DNA of 34,394 nucleotides from Candidatus Brocadiia bacterium (lineage in GTDB: Bacteria > Planctomycetota > DG-23 > SLPQ01): assembly GCA_007131925.1 (NCBI GenBank), contig SLPQ01000244.1, positions 1 through 34,394 of the forward strand, given 5' to 3'. Below the pieces are notes generated by a model, which worked only from the letters and a program-made list of their open reading frames with translations, was not told the origin of the DNA and did no database searches. The position numbers and the translations under genes are program-made. This document shows, one piece after another, positions 7,990 through 17,146 of the stretch. Every line of letters starts with the position of its first letter. Within the stretch, counting starts at the first letter, position 1.

Positions 7990-9375
7990 ATGATGGCGGC
8001 GATGTTTGTTGAAAAGGTTCGCAGCGAGGGGCTTGCGCATCTTTCGTACGTAATCGGGCACAAGGGGCAGGCCGCCGTCGTAGATCCGCGGCGTGACTGC
8101 GAGGTATATGTCGAGCTGGCCGCCAGGCACTCAGCGGCGATCACGCATATCTTTGAAACCCATCGCAACGAGGACTACGTGATAGGGTCGCTCGACCTGG
8201 CGCGTCGCACGGGCGCACAGATATATCATGGTGCGAAGCTGGACTTCGAGTACGGCAACGCAGTCTCTGAAGGTGACACATTCCAGATAGGACAGTTGAG
8301 GCTTGCTGTGCTGGAAACTCCGGGCCACACATTTGAGAGCATTTCACTGGTGCTGGCGGATGAGTCCTTCGGAGGTGATCCGCTTGCGGCTTTCACCGGA
8401 GATGCGCTCTTTGTGGGAGATGTCGGCCGGACGGATTTTCTGCCTGACGCCCGGGAGGCGGCGGCGCTGCTTTATGACAGCGTCTTTGAGAAGCTCCTGG
8501 CGCTGGGGGACGGGGTGATTGTCTTTCCCTGCCATGGTGCAGGTTCGGTTTGCGGCAAGGGCATGGCGGCGAGGGAGTTTTCGACGATGGGCTACGAGCG
8601 CGCCAACAGCCCGGTGCTGCAGCTTGGCCGTGAAGACTTCATAGAGCACAAGATGAGCGAGCGTCACCACGTGCCGCCGTATTTCAAGCGTATGGAGCAG
8701 TACAACCTCGAGGGTGCGCCGCCGCTGGACGTCCTGCCAAACCTGCCCCCCCTTTCGCCGGTTGCGCTCGCCGAACAGGTCGAGGCGGGTGCTGTAGTAG
8801 TGGATGTGCGAAGCGCAGAGGCCTTCGCCGCGGCGGCCGTGCCGGGCAGCCTGGCGATACCCACCGGCATGCTGTCCGCCTTCGCGGGGTGGCTCCTGCC
8901 GTATGAGCAACCCCTCGCCCTTGTGGTGGAGCGGGAGAGTGAGGTCGAGGAGGCCGTCAGGCACCTCGTGAGGCTCGGGTATGATGATATGGCCGGGTAC
9001 ATGGCCGGGATGGAGCGCTGGGAGACGAGTGCTGCCGGATACCAGCACTTGGGGGTGGTCAAGCCGCGAGAGCTTGCAGATATTGCCGCGAGCGGGGGCG
9101 ATTTCACAATCCTTGACGTCCGGTCAGAGGATGAATTCGTGGAAAAACATATTCCCGGTGCGCTCAACATCTATCTGGGAAAGCTGCCCGGGCACCTCGA
9201 TGAGGTCCCCGCTGACAGGCCGGTCATAACGGTCTGCTCATCCGGCCGGCGTGCGCTCGTGGCGGCTGCGGTGCTCAAGAGGGGCGGTTTCGACGACGTG
9301 CGGGTTGGTTTTGGTTCGATCGCGGCGTGCAGCGACGCGGGCTGTCCGATTTCTACCGGCCGTGCGGATGCTTGA
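7990..9375 (+). CDS. MBL-fold hydrolase with two C-terminal rhodanese domains (persulfide dioxygenase/BaeB-like)
   Basis: ETHRNEDYVIGS, ETPGHTFESISLV, GDALFVGDVGRTDF, FPCHGAGSVCGK; C-terminal rhodanese domain with a CSSGRRA active-site loop. Confidence 0.9.
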   Translation: MMAAMFVEKVRSEGLAHLSYVIGHKGQAAVVDPRRDCEVYVELAARHSAAITHIFETHRNEDYVIGSLDLARRTGAQIYHGAKLDFEYGNAVSEGDTFQIGQLRLAVLETPGHTFESISLVLADESFGGDPLAAFTGDALFVGDVGRTDFLPDAREAAALLYDSVFEKLLALGDGVIVFPCHGAGSVCGKGMAAREFSTMGYERANSPVLQLGREDFIEHKMSERHHVPPYFKRMEQYNLEGAPPLDVLPNLPPLSPVALAEQVEAGAVVVDVRSAEAFAAAAVPGSLAIPTGMLSAFAGWLLPYEQPLALVVERESEVEEAVRHLVRLGYDDMAGYMAGMERWETSAAGYQHLGVVKPRELADIAASGGDFTILDVRSEDEFVEKHIPGALNIYLGKLPGHLDEVPADRPVITVCSSGRRALVAAAVLKRGGFDDVRVGFGSIAACSDAGCPISTGRADA

Positions 9376-9412
9376 TCAGCGCGCGAGTGACCGGTGGCGA
9401 GTGGCTTTCCTT

Positions 9413-10591
9413 TCAGGGCAGGCCGCCCTCAAACTGAGGATCAGCGACAAATGAGTTTGCATCAAATGTCGTGCCCTCCTGCCACTCATGGAAGCTGCGA
9501 AAGTGGACCTGGGGACCGGGCCACCAGGAGTACCTGTAACTGCCGGTGGTGTTGTAGTATATGTTGTAATCGCAGGTCATGTCGGCCATCGAAGCCAGCC
9601 CGGTCTCATGCACGAAAAACATCGGCCGTGTACTCTTGACGACGATTATGTTGTTGTATACATAGACGTCTTTGGACGACGTGCCATGTGCATTTGCGTG
9701 TACCGATATCCCTCCGCCGAATTCGCGCGCCACATCATAGAGGGTATTGTTATAGAGCCGGCAGTTGTTGGCCGCCTCCAGCACGAGCCCCGAGCCGCGC
9801 GTGCGGGCGACGATGTTGTTTCGAGCAATGCTGTCGCGGCACTCGTAGATGCTCGTCAGAAACTCCTGTCCGCTCGACTGCCCCAGCATGATACCGTGCG
9901 CATTTGTGTCGGTGACGATGTTTCTCTCGATGAGGCAGTTGCGCGCGCCTCCCTTCATGTAAATGCCGTTGGCGCCTATATTGTGGATATAGCAGTCGCG
10001 AATGATCACGTTGTCGGCCGAGACATTGTCGATCCCCTCGGCACTTGACGGATCGCGCATGCCCGAATAGCGGATTTCGGTGCGTTCAATGAGAGCGCCG
10101 TGGCCCGTTCGCACGATCTTCACCGTGTCACGCCCGCTGTAGCCGAGCCTGCAGTTGCGAATGACGCTGTGGGGCTGTTCAATCTTCACCGCATACCAGT
10201 AACCGCCCTCGACGTCGAGGTTTTCGATGGTATTGCGCTCGGCGTAAAACCAGATGACAGAGTTCAGGCGAGGGTTGTCAGTTGCCATCACGAGCCTGGG
10301 CCGCTCACCCTCGTAGCCGCGAAGGGTAAGGCCGGGCTGTCTTAAGAATATCTGCCTTGTCAGGTCATAACGACCCGCGCGCAGAATAATCGTATCTTCA
10401 GGCCCTGCGCGATCGAGTGCGGAAAAAAGGGAGGTGGGTTCGTCTATAGTAGCGCTTGAGCCTGCCACACCGTCAACGGTCACATACCAGTCGCGCGCTA
10501 GCACCTGTGATGAAAGCCCCGCTGCCGTGACAGCTGCGATCACCACAAAGAGTACCGCCCGGCGCACCCTGCCCTCAATGAGGCGCTTCAT
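9413..10591 (-). CDS. Secreted right-handed parallel beta-helix repeat protein
   Basis: N-terminal signal peptide; DWYVTVDGVAGSSATIDEPTSLFSALDRAGPEDTIILRAGRYDL; repeated 'NVIIRDCYIHNIGANGIYMKG...NCLIERNIVTDTNAHGI' coils. Confidence 0.87.
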   Translation of the reverse strand: MKRLIEGRVRRAVLFVVIAAVTAAGLSSQVLARDWYVTVDGVAGSSATIDEPTSLFSALDRAGPEDTIILRAGRYDLTRQIFLRQPGLTLRGYEGERPRLVMATDNPRLNSVIWFYAERNTIENLDVEGGYWYAVKIEQPHSVIRNCRLGYSGRDTVKIVRTGHGALIERTEIRYSGMRDPSSAEGIDNVSADNVIIRDCYIHNIGANGIYMKGGARNCLIERNIVTDTNAHGIMLGQSSGQEFLTSIYECRDSIARNNIVARTRGSGLVLEAANNCRLYNNTLYDVAREFGGGISVHANAHGTSSKDVYVYNNIIVVKSTRPMFFVHETGLASMADMTCDYNIYYNTTGSYRYSWWPGPQVHFRSFHEWQEGTTFDANSFVADPQFEGGLP

Positions 10592-10665
10592 GACAAGCCT
10601 CCCGCAAGCACAGTCTCCGGCGACTCACATTGCCGCATCTTATGGAAAAAGTGCCCCGCGGACAA

Positions 10666-10700
10666 GAAGAAAAAGCGGCATGGAGCTGATCCACGCCGCT
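10666..10700 (-). terminator. Rho-independent terminator of the tRNA operon
   Basis: Minus strand AGCGGCGTGGA-TCAGC-TCCATGCCGCT (11 bp, one G-U) followed by TTTTTCTT, 12 nt after tRNA-Asp. Confidence 0.88.
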
Positions 10701-10711
10701 TCGACACTTAA

Positions 10712-10788
10712 TGGCGAGGCCGAGGGGACTCGAACCCCCAACCCCCGGATCGACAGTCCGGTACTCTGACCAATTGAGCTACGGCCCC
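10712..10788 (-). tRNA. tRNA-Asp (anticodon GTC), CCA encoded
   Basis: GGGGCCGTAGCTCAATTGGTCAGAGTACCGGACTGTCGATCCGGGGGTTGGGGGTTCGAGTCCCCTCGGCCTCGCCA folds as a cloverleaf; anticodon loop CTGTCGA. Confidence 0.97.
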
Positions 10789-10834
10789 GCCTTATCGGAT
10801 ACTCTCTTGCGCGCTTTCGCGGTTTGATTTCAAA

Positions 10835-10911
10835 TGGTGGGCAGTACTGGACTCGAACCAGTGACCTCCTGCTTGTAAGGCAGGCGCTCTAGCCAGCTGA
10901 GCTAACCGCCC
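10835..10911 (-). tRNA. tRNA-Val (anticodon TAC), CCA encoded
   Basis: GGGCGGTTAGCTCAGCTGGCTAGAGCGCCTGCCTTACAAGCAGGAGGTCACTGGTTCGAGTCCAGTACTGCCCACCA; anticodon loop CTTACAA. Confidence 0.97.
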
Positions 10912-10924
10912 GAAATCCGCAATA

Positions 10925-10952
10925 ATTCTATAACAGGCTGGCAGGCTGTCAA
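10925..10952 (-). promoter_or_regulatory. Sigma-70 promoter of the tRNA-Val/tRNA-Asp operon
   Basis: Minus strand TTGACA (10952-10947), 16-nt spacer, TAGAAT (10930-10925); leaves a short leader before tRNA-Val at 10911. Confidence 0.85.
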
Positions 10953-11110
10953 GGACGATTTCTACCTTGTCATTCCCGGTTTTGACGCGCAGAGCCGCGC
11001 GATGCGGCTTGTCGGCCGAGGGACAAGATGAGCACGGCTTTTGCATGCAGGGGCGCTTACTGGTACAATTTAACATCTGTCATTACAAGAGATCCGTGGG
11101 AGACGTAAGC

Positions 11111-12496
11111 GTGGTGTTACCCAAAATTGCGATAGTTGGAAGGCCCAACGTCGGAAAGTCATCGCTTTTCAACGTCCTGGCGCGCCGGCGTATAGCGATA
11201 GTCGATGCGCGGGCGGGGATCACGCGGGACAGGGTCTCTGCACATGTTGAGGTTGACGGCCTTGAGGTCGAGCTTATCGATACAGGCGGCATGGGTATCG
11301 AAGACGTAGACGACCTTACCGGGGAGGTCGAGCGGCAGATAGCCATTGCTATGGAAGAGGCTGACCTCATCCTTTTCGTGGTGGACGTGCGCGAGGGTGT
11401 GGCGCCACTGGATGAGTATGTGGCCGAACGCGTCAGGCGAGCCGAAAAGCCGGTTATACTTGTGGCCAATAAGGCCGACAACCCCCGTATCGCCACGGGG
11501 GCCGGCGAGTTTCACATTCTGGGGTGCGGTGCGCCGGTGGCGACCAGTACGTCGCATTCACGCGGGGTAGGTGAGCTGAAGGAGCGCCTGGTTGCCGAGC
11601 TGCCCAGGCTTGGCATGCCGGAAGAGAGGCCCGCAAGGGCCGCAGGGCTCAAGATTGCCATTGTAGGCAAGCGCAACGCCGGAAAGTCCACGCTTGTAAA
11701 CCACCTTGCCGGCCATGCCCGGGTGATAGTGAGCGAAGTGCCGGGCACTACGCGCGACAGCGTGGATGTGCCGTTTGAGTATGATGGTGGCAGATTTGTC
11801 GCCATCGACACCGCAGGTCTCAGGCGGTCAAGGAGCGTGAAGGAAGCGGTAGACTTTTACAGCATCTCCCGCACGCGCAGCAGCATACGCAGGGCGGATG
11901 TGGTGCTTCTGCTGATCGACTGTACCAGCAAGGTTTCAGCCGTTGACAAGAAGCTGGCCTCGTTTGTCGTCGAGGAGACAAAGCCGGTCGTTATCGTGGT
12001 AAACAAGTACGACCTGGCCGGGGGCGTAGAGCCAGAGTCGTTCAGAGAGTACATAGATGACAATCTCAAGGGCATGGTCTTTGCTCCGATGGTATTCATC
12101 TCGGCCAGGACCGGCTTTAATGTGCCGGCGGTCCTGCAGGTCGCCGAGGAGGTGGCCGCCCAGGCATCCACGCGCGTCGGCACGGGCGAGCTGAACCGCC
12201 TCGTCAGAGAGATGTTCCAGCAGCGCAGACCGCCCAGGTATTCGGGGAGCGTGCCGAAGATATACTATGCGACGCAGACGGGAGTGGCGCCGGTCACGAT
12301 CGTCTTTTTTGTTTCAAATCCAAAGGCATTCACTGCCAACTACATGCGCTACATGCAAAACTTCCTGCGCCGGGAGCTGCCCTTCAAGGAGGTTCCGCTG
12401 AGGCTTTTGCTCAGGGAGTCGGGCCGACAAAGAGGCGAGGGCTCTCGCCGGGGGGCGAAGTCCACCCAACACCCGCGGTCTTCCCGCCGTAGATGA
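11111..12496 (+). CDS. der: Ribosome biogenesis GTPase Der (EngA)
   Basis: Tandem G domains: VGRPNVGKSSLFNVL...DTGGMG...NKAD and VGKRNAGKSTLVNHL...DTAGLR...NKYD, with a KH-like C-terminus. Likely GTG start near 11111, not 10967. Confidence 0.96.
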   Translation: MVLPKIAIVGRPNVGKSSLFNVLARRRIAIVDARAGITRDRVSAHVEVDGLEVELIDTGGMGIEDVDDLTGEVERQIAIAMEEADLILFVVDVREGVAPLDEYVAERVRRAEKPVILVANKADNPRIATGAGEFHILGCGAPVATSTSHSRGVGELKERLVAELPRLGMPEERPARAAGLKIAIVGKRNAGKSTLVNHLAGHARVIVSEVPGTTRDSVDVPFEYDGGRFVAIDTAGLRRSRSVKEAVDFYSISRTRSSIRRADVVLLLIDCTSKVSAVDKKLASFVVEETKPVVIVVNKYDLAGGVEPESFREYIDDNLKGMVFAPMVFISARTGFNVPAVLQVAEEVAAQASTRVGTGELNRLVREMFQQRRPPRYSGSVPKIYYATQTGVAPVTIVFFVSNPKAFTANYMRYMQNFLRRELPFKEVPLRLLLRESGRQRGEGSRRGAKSTQHPRSSRRR

Positions 12497-12544
12497 CATG
12501 GACTCTGCAAACGGGCCGGTCGTGTGCGTGCGGCAAGGTGAGAG

Positions 12545-13294
12545 ATGATTGAATGCGTGAGACTGTCGAAGTTTTACCGACCTGGTTCGCCGAGAGAGGT
12601 TAGAGCGGCGGTGGATGTCAGTTTCTCGGTGGCATCAGGTGATGTCTTTGCCCTGCTGGGCGCCAACGGCGCGGGCAAGACCACGACGCTGAGAACCGTT
12701 GCCGGGATCTTGAGACCGACCTCCGGCGACTGCTTCGTAGACGGTATCTCGGTCGTCGAAAACGGCAGCGAGGCACGCAGGCGGATCGGGTATCTCTCCG
12801 GTGAGACTCGCCTTTATGAGCGGCTGACGCCGGTTGAGATCATGGGCTTCTTCGGGCGCTTTTTCGGCGTGGAGTCCGGAATACTCAAAATGCGCCGGGA
12901 GGCGCTTGTTGATACACTTGGGATGGACGCATACGCACATACTCCATGCGGCGAGCTTTCCACCGGCAGAAAGCAGATGGTCTCTTTCGCGCGCGCGCTC
13001 GTGCATGACCCGCCGGTGCTTATCCTGGACGAGCCGACCGCGGGGCTCGACGTCTTTGCGGCGCGAAGGGTAAGGGGCGTCATCCGCAGTCTCGCCGACG
13101 GCGGCAAGGCGGTGCTCTTTTCGACCCACATAATGAGCGAGGTTGAAAGGATATGCGACCGGGTCGCAGTCATGCATGACGGCGCGATACTCAGCGACGG
13201 CACTGTGGATGAGATCAAGTCTGCCACCGGATGCGCTGCTTTTGAAGATGCCTTTTTTACCCTGGTGGGGGCGGATAATGTTTCGCTGGCGTAG
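12545..13294 (+). CDS. ABC transporter ATP-binding protein (NatA-like)
   Basis: GANGAGKTTTLRTVAGIL Walker A, LSTGRKQMVSFARAL signature region, VLILDEPTAGLD Walker B. Confidence 0.94.
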   Translation: MIECVRLSKFYRPGSPREVRAAVDVSFSVASGDVFALLGANGAGKTTTLRTVAGILRPTSGDCFVDGISVVENGSEARRRIGYLSGETRLYERLTPVEIMGFFGRFFGVESGILKMRREALVDTLGMDAYAHTPCGELSTGRKQMVSFARALVHDPPVLILDEPTAGLDVFAARRVRGVIRSLADGGKAVLFSTHIMSEVERICDRVAVMHDGAILSDGTVDEIKSATGCAAFEDAFFTLVGADNVSLA

Positions 13295-15290
13295 CGCATG
13301 GGCTGTCGGCTGCAAAGAGATGCGCGATCTGGTCCGTGACAGGCGCACGATCTTCATGGCGGTGGTTTTCCCGCTCATACTGTATCCGCTGCTCATCATA
13401 GGCATCATACAGGCGACTCTCGTGCAGGAGACGAGGGCGGAGGCGCGCATTATCACGGTGGCGGTATCGGGCGCTGAGCATGCCGCTGAGGTCGTGTCGC
13501 TAATCGATGATCACGATCACCTTCGCGTCGCCGAGTACGTGGAGCAGGAGGGACGCTTCGGCGCAAGGGATGCATCTGCGGCGGTGCTCTTTCCAGAGGA
13601 TTTTCTGCAGAAGCTAACCGACGGCAAGACCGCCGGCGTGGTCATCTTCTACGACAGTGCCGACCCCGACAGTCAGACCGCCATGCGCAGGGTGGCTGAG
13701 ATTCTCGACGGTATCGACGCGCGCGTCAGGGACCGGCGCCTCGAGCAAAAGGGACTCGACGCCGAGTACATAGACCCACTTACTCTCGAGGCCATCGACG
13801 TGGCCACGCCGCGCCAGCGGGGAGCCTTTCATGTCGGGCGGATACTCGCCTTTCTCCTGGTGGTACTGTGCCTTATGGGTGCGCTGTATCCGGCACTCGA
13901 CGCGATATCGGGAGAAAAGGAACGCGGAACGCTGGAGACACTGCTGTCGATACCGGCTACGAGGCTCGAAATACTCGGCGGCAAGTACATGGCGGTCTTT
14001 GGAATGTCGATGACCTCGGCGCTGTCCAACCTCGTGAGCCTCTCGGTAACCTTTTTCATGGTGAGCCTGCTGCTGAGGGCAAGCCCACCAACCGATTCGC
14101 CTATCGACTTGACGGTGCCGCTGTCGGCGTTTTTCCTTTTCTTGCCGGCGCTGCTGCCCCTGGCTGCCTTTTTCAGTGCGGTGACGTTGGGCGTTGCCTC
14201 TTTTGCCAGAAGCACGCGTGAAGGACAGTACTACCTTGGGCCTCTGTATGCGGCGGTGCTGCCGATTACTGCGCTTGCCCTCTCTCCGGCTGTGCGGCTG
14301 GGGTGGTTTGGGGCGCTCGTGCCGGTTCTCTCCACGGCTCTTTTTATAAAGGAGGGCCTGCTCGGTACGCTTCCAGCGGGACCTGCGGTCGTTTCGCTGG
14401 CGGCTACATGTCTGTGGGCTGCTGCAGCGCTTGTCTGGGCGGGGCGGGTCTTCTCGAGGGAGGAAGTGCTCTTTTCATCGCCCGTGCGGGAGGAAGAGCC
14501 AGTAGCTGGAGGCGCACCTCTGCCAGGGCACGTGCTCTTTGTATGGGCCATATCGGTGATTCTCTTTTTCTTTGTGGGCCTTCCCCTTCGCGAGATCTAC
14601 TCGCCGGTCAGCCCGGTGCTCGGCATCATTGTGTATGGCGGGTTTGTGGGGGGGCCTGCGTTTCTGTACTGCCTGTTGTGGCGCATTGACTGGCGAAGTC
14701 TTTTCGTGCTGGGGGCGTTAAGCGCCCGGCGCGTGACGGCGGCTTTGCTGCTGGTGCCTGGGGTGATCCTTCTGGCCATGTCTGCCAAAGCCCTTCAGAT
14801 GTGGCTTCTCGCCCCGCCGAGGCATGTCATGGGCGAGGCGGCGCTTGAACAAGTCGCGGTGTGGTCCATATGGGCGGTGCTCTTCACGATGGCTCTGCTG
14901 CCGGCCGTTTTCGAGGAGCTTCTGTACCGGGGATTTATCTACAGGTCGCTGGCGATGCGTCTCGGGCCCGGTGTGGCCGTAATACTGAGCGCGCTGCTTT
15001 TCTGCGTGGCGCACCTGAACATTTACGATGTGGTGCCACTTCTTGTGCTGGGAGTGATTCTTGCTCTCCTGGTTCGCGAGACAAAATCACTTGAGACGGC
15101 TATGATCGTGCACTTTGCGAATAATGCGTTCAGCATGCTGGTGCTCATGGGCTATATAGACATTGGCCTGTTTCGCGTAGAGGTGCACGGCGTGTGGCTC
15201 GGCGTTTTCATTGTTGGCGCGGCAGCCGCAGGGCTGCTTTTGACGCGTAGCGCGCTTGCGGTGGCACGGGCCTGGCTGTGGCAAAAGTGA
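13278..15290 (+). CDS. ABC-2 permease (NatB-like) fused to a CPBP-family intramembrane protease
   Basis: MFRWRSAWAVGCKEMRDLVRDRRTIFMAVVFPLILYPLL..., ISGEKERGTLETLLSIPATR; C-terminus AVFEELLYRGFIYRSL...FCVAHLN...HFANNAFS (EExxxR, H, H/N). Start revised to 13278; overlaps the ATPase gene by 17 nt. Confidence 0.92.
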   Translation: MFRWRSAWAVGCKEMRDLVRDRRTIFMAVVFPLILYPLLIIGIIQATLVQETRAEARIITVAVSGAEHAAEVVSLIDDHDHLRVAEYVEQEGRFGARDASAAVLFPEDFLQKLTDGKTAGVVIFYDSADPDSQTAMRRVAEILDGIDARVRDRRLEQKGLDAEYIDPLTLEAIDVATPRQRGAFHVGRILAFLLVVLCLMGALYPALDAISGEKERGTLETLLSIPATRLEILGGKYMAVFGMSMTSALSNLVSLSVTFFMVSLLLRASPPTDSPIDLTVPLSAFFLFLPALLPLAAFFSAVTLGVASFARSTREGQYYLGPLYAAVLPITALALSPAVRLGWFGALVPVLSTALFIKEGLLGTLPAGPAVVSLAATCLWAAAALVWAGRVFSREEVLFSSPVREEEPVAGGAPLPGHVLFVWAISVILFFFVGLPLREIYSPVSPVLGIIVYGGFVGGPAFLYCLLWRIDWRSLFVLGALSARRVTAALLLVPGVILLAMSAKALQMWLLAPPRHVMGEAALEQVAVWSIWAVLFTMALLPAVFEELLYRGFIYRSLAMRLGPGVAVILSALLFCVAHLNIYDVVPLLVLGVILALLVRETKSLETAMIVHFANNAFSMLVLMGYIDIGLFRVEVHGVWLGVFIVGAAAAGLLLTRSALAVARAWLWQK

Positions 15291-15319
15291 TTGACAGTGG
15301 CAGCGGCGTGCGCTATAAA
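15291..15319 (+). promoter_or_regulatory. Sigma-70 promoter for the MTAP-like gene
   Basis: TTGACA (15291-15296), 17-nt spacer, TATAAA (15314-15319). Confidence 0.85.
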
Positions 15320-15398
15320 GGCGTCTTCGCGCGCGCCCTTCGGGCGTGTGCCATGCGGGCTCAAGAAGCTCCACTATGCCTCATACAGGGCGGGAAAG

Positions 15399-16283
15399 AT
15401 GGCAAGACGCAGGCATGAGCCTTTCTTTGCAGTAATAGGCGGCAGCACCGCTTACGAATTCATATCTTCCGGTGCTATCAAGGGTGAGAGGATAGGCCGC
15501 ATCGACACGCCATTCGGCGCAAGTCAGCCTGCTTTTCGCGTGGAGGCGGGGGATTGCTCATATTTCTTCATGAGCAGGCATGGTGAGGCGGATTTTGACA
15601 TATCCGCCCCCTTCGTTAACTATCGCGCCAATATATACGCCCTCAAGGACCTTGGCGTCAGACAGATCATATCATGGAGCGCGGCCGGCGCTCTCAAGGA
15701 AACGAGCGAGACGGGCCGGTTTTTCGTCCTCGATGACTGCATCGATTTCACAAAGAACAGGGAGACCACCTTCTTTCGCTTCAAGGGATTGGGATTCATC
15801 CGGCAGAACGAGCCCTTTTGCCCGACAATGCGCGCGGCGACCATGGGAGCGCTGCAGGAGCTGGGCATCCCTTTCAATGACAGGGGCACCTACATATGTA
15901 CCGAGGGTCCGCGGATGGAAACACCCGCGGAGGTGCGCATGTTTGCCGCGCTCGGAGGCGACCTGGTGGGGATGACGCTTTGTCCCGAGATGTTTCTGGC
16001 GCGCGAGCTTGAGATGTGCTATGCATCGATAGCTTACGTGACCAATTGTGCCGAAGGGATCCGCCAGCGTGACTACAGGCCGGGCCGCCTGTACGAAGGG
16101 CTCTCAACCCGTCGCGAGCAAAAAACGGTGGCTCGATCGTTCAAGCTGCTGCCCCAGGTTATCGCAAGGCTCGGTGAGCTTCTGCCGAATATCACGCCCT
16201 CGTGTCACTGCCAGCAGGCCATGCGCTACTACCAGGGCCGCAGCGGAGTGGGCCGCGACTGGCGCGAATGGCTCAACCCTTAG
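15399..16283 (+). CDS. S-methyl-5'-thioadenosine phosphorylase / purine nucleoside phosphorylase family protein
   Basis: FFAVIGGSTAYEF, FFMSRHGEADFDISAPFVNYRANIYALKDLGVRQIISWSAAGALK, CTEGPRMETPAEVRMFAALGGDLVGMTLCPEMFLARELEMCYASIAYVTN. Confidence 0.9.
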   Translation: MARRRHEPFFAVIGGSTAYEFISSGAIKGERIGRIDTPFGASQPAFRVEAGDCSYFFMSRHGEADFDISAPFVNYRANIYALKDLGVRQIISWSAAGALKETSETGRFFVLDDCIDFTKNRETTFFRFKGLGFIRQNEPFCPTMRAATMGALQELGIPFNDRGTYICTEGPRMETPAEVRMFAALGGDLVGMTLCPEMFLARELEMCYASIAYVTNCAEGIRQRDYRPGRLYEGLSTRREQKTVARSFKLLPQVIARLGELLPNITPSCHCQQAMRYYQGRSGVGRDWREWLNP

Positions 16284-17146
16284 GCCTCTTCGCCTTCGTG
16301 TGCGTTTTCGCTGCAGACTGCTTCTTCTATCTCGTCTTCCTGCCCTGCCAGAAGCGCCCCGTAAGGGTTCACCGGTCCGATGCCTGCGCCTATCGGAAAT
16401 GCAGTCTCGATTGCGGCTGATATAAATTCCTTTGCAGCAGCTATCGACGTGGGTAGATCATCTCCCATCGCTATGAATGCCGCTATGGCAGCGCTGAAGG
16501 CGCAGCCCGTTCCGTGCGTGTTCTTCGTCTGGACACGTGGTGCGAAATACTCGCTGAACTGCCGCCCGTCATACAGTACGTCCACCGCGTCAAGAGAGAG
16601 GTGCCCCCCCTTGACGAGCACGTTTTTCGCCCCGAGTTCATAGATCTTCTCGGCTGCCTCGTGCATCGTACCGATGGACTTGACCTCGATACCGGCAAGC
16701 TCGGCGGCCTCTGCCAGGTTAGGCGTGATGAGTGTGGCCAGCGGCAGTATTTCTGCTATCAGCACGCCGCGGCCCTTTTCATCCAGCAGCGGACTGCCGT
16801 TTTTGGCGTACATGACCGGATCCACTACGAGCGTGCATTCGTGCTCCTGGGCGAAGTGAGCGAGCCGCCTGGCAACCGCCTGCACCACGTTGGCGTTGCA
16901 CAGCATGCCGGTCTTTATCGTATCAGGTGGGATGTCTGAAAGAACGCTGTCCAGCTGCATCGTCACAAAATCACCGGGTACCGGATATATTTCCTGAACG
17001 CCCAGAGTGTTTTGCGCAGTGAGCGCCGTGATCACCGACGTGGCATACGCGCCCAGAAGGGTGATCGTCTTGATGTCTGCCTGGACCCCAGCTCCACCGC
17101 CGGAGTCGCTGCCAGCTATTGTGAGTACCTTCTTTCCCTGCTCCAT
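16280..17146 (-). CDS. thiD: Hydroxymethylpyrimidine/phosphomethylpyrimidine kinase ThiD
   Basis: [63 protein letters not shown]. Start revised to 17146. Confidence 0.94.
   Translation of the reverse strand: MEQGKKVLTIAGSDSGGGAGVQADIKTITLLGAYATSVITALTAQNTLGVQEIYPVPGDFVTMQLDSVLSDIPPDTIKTGMLCNANVVQAVARRLAHFAQEHECTLVVDPVMYAKNGSPLLDEKGRGVLIAEILPLATLITPNLAEAAELAGIEVKSIGTMHEAAEKIYELGAKNVLVKGGHLSLDAVDVLYDGRQFSEYFAPRVQTKNTHGTGCAFSAAIAAFIAMGDDLPTSIAAAKEFISAAIETAFPIGAGIGPVNPYGALLAGQEDEIEEAVCSENAHEGEEA

Noticed and set aside
10967-11110. N-terminal extension of Der as in the ORF track
   Set aside because: The extension lacks similarity to Der and includes the intergenic region next to the tRNA operon; the G1 motif begins right after GTG 11111.
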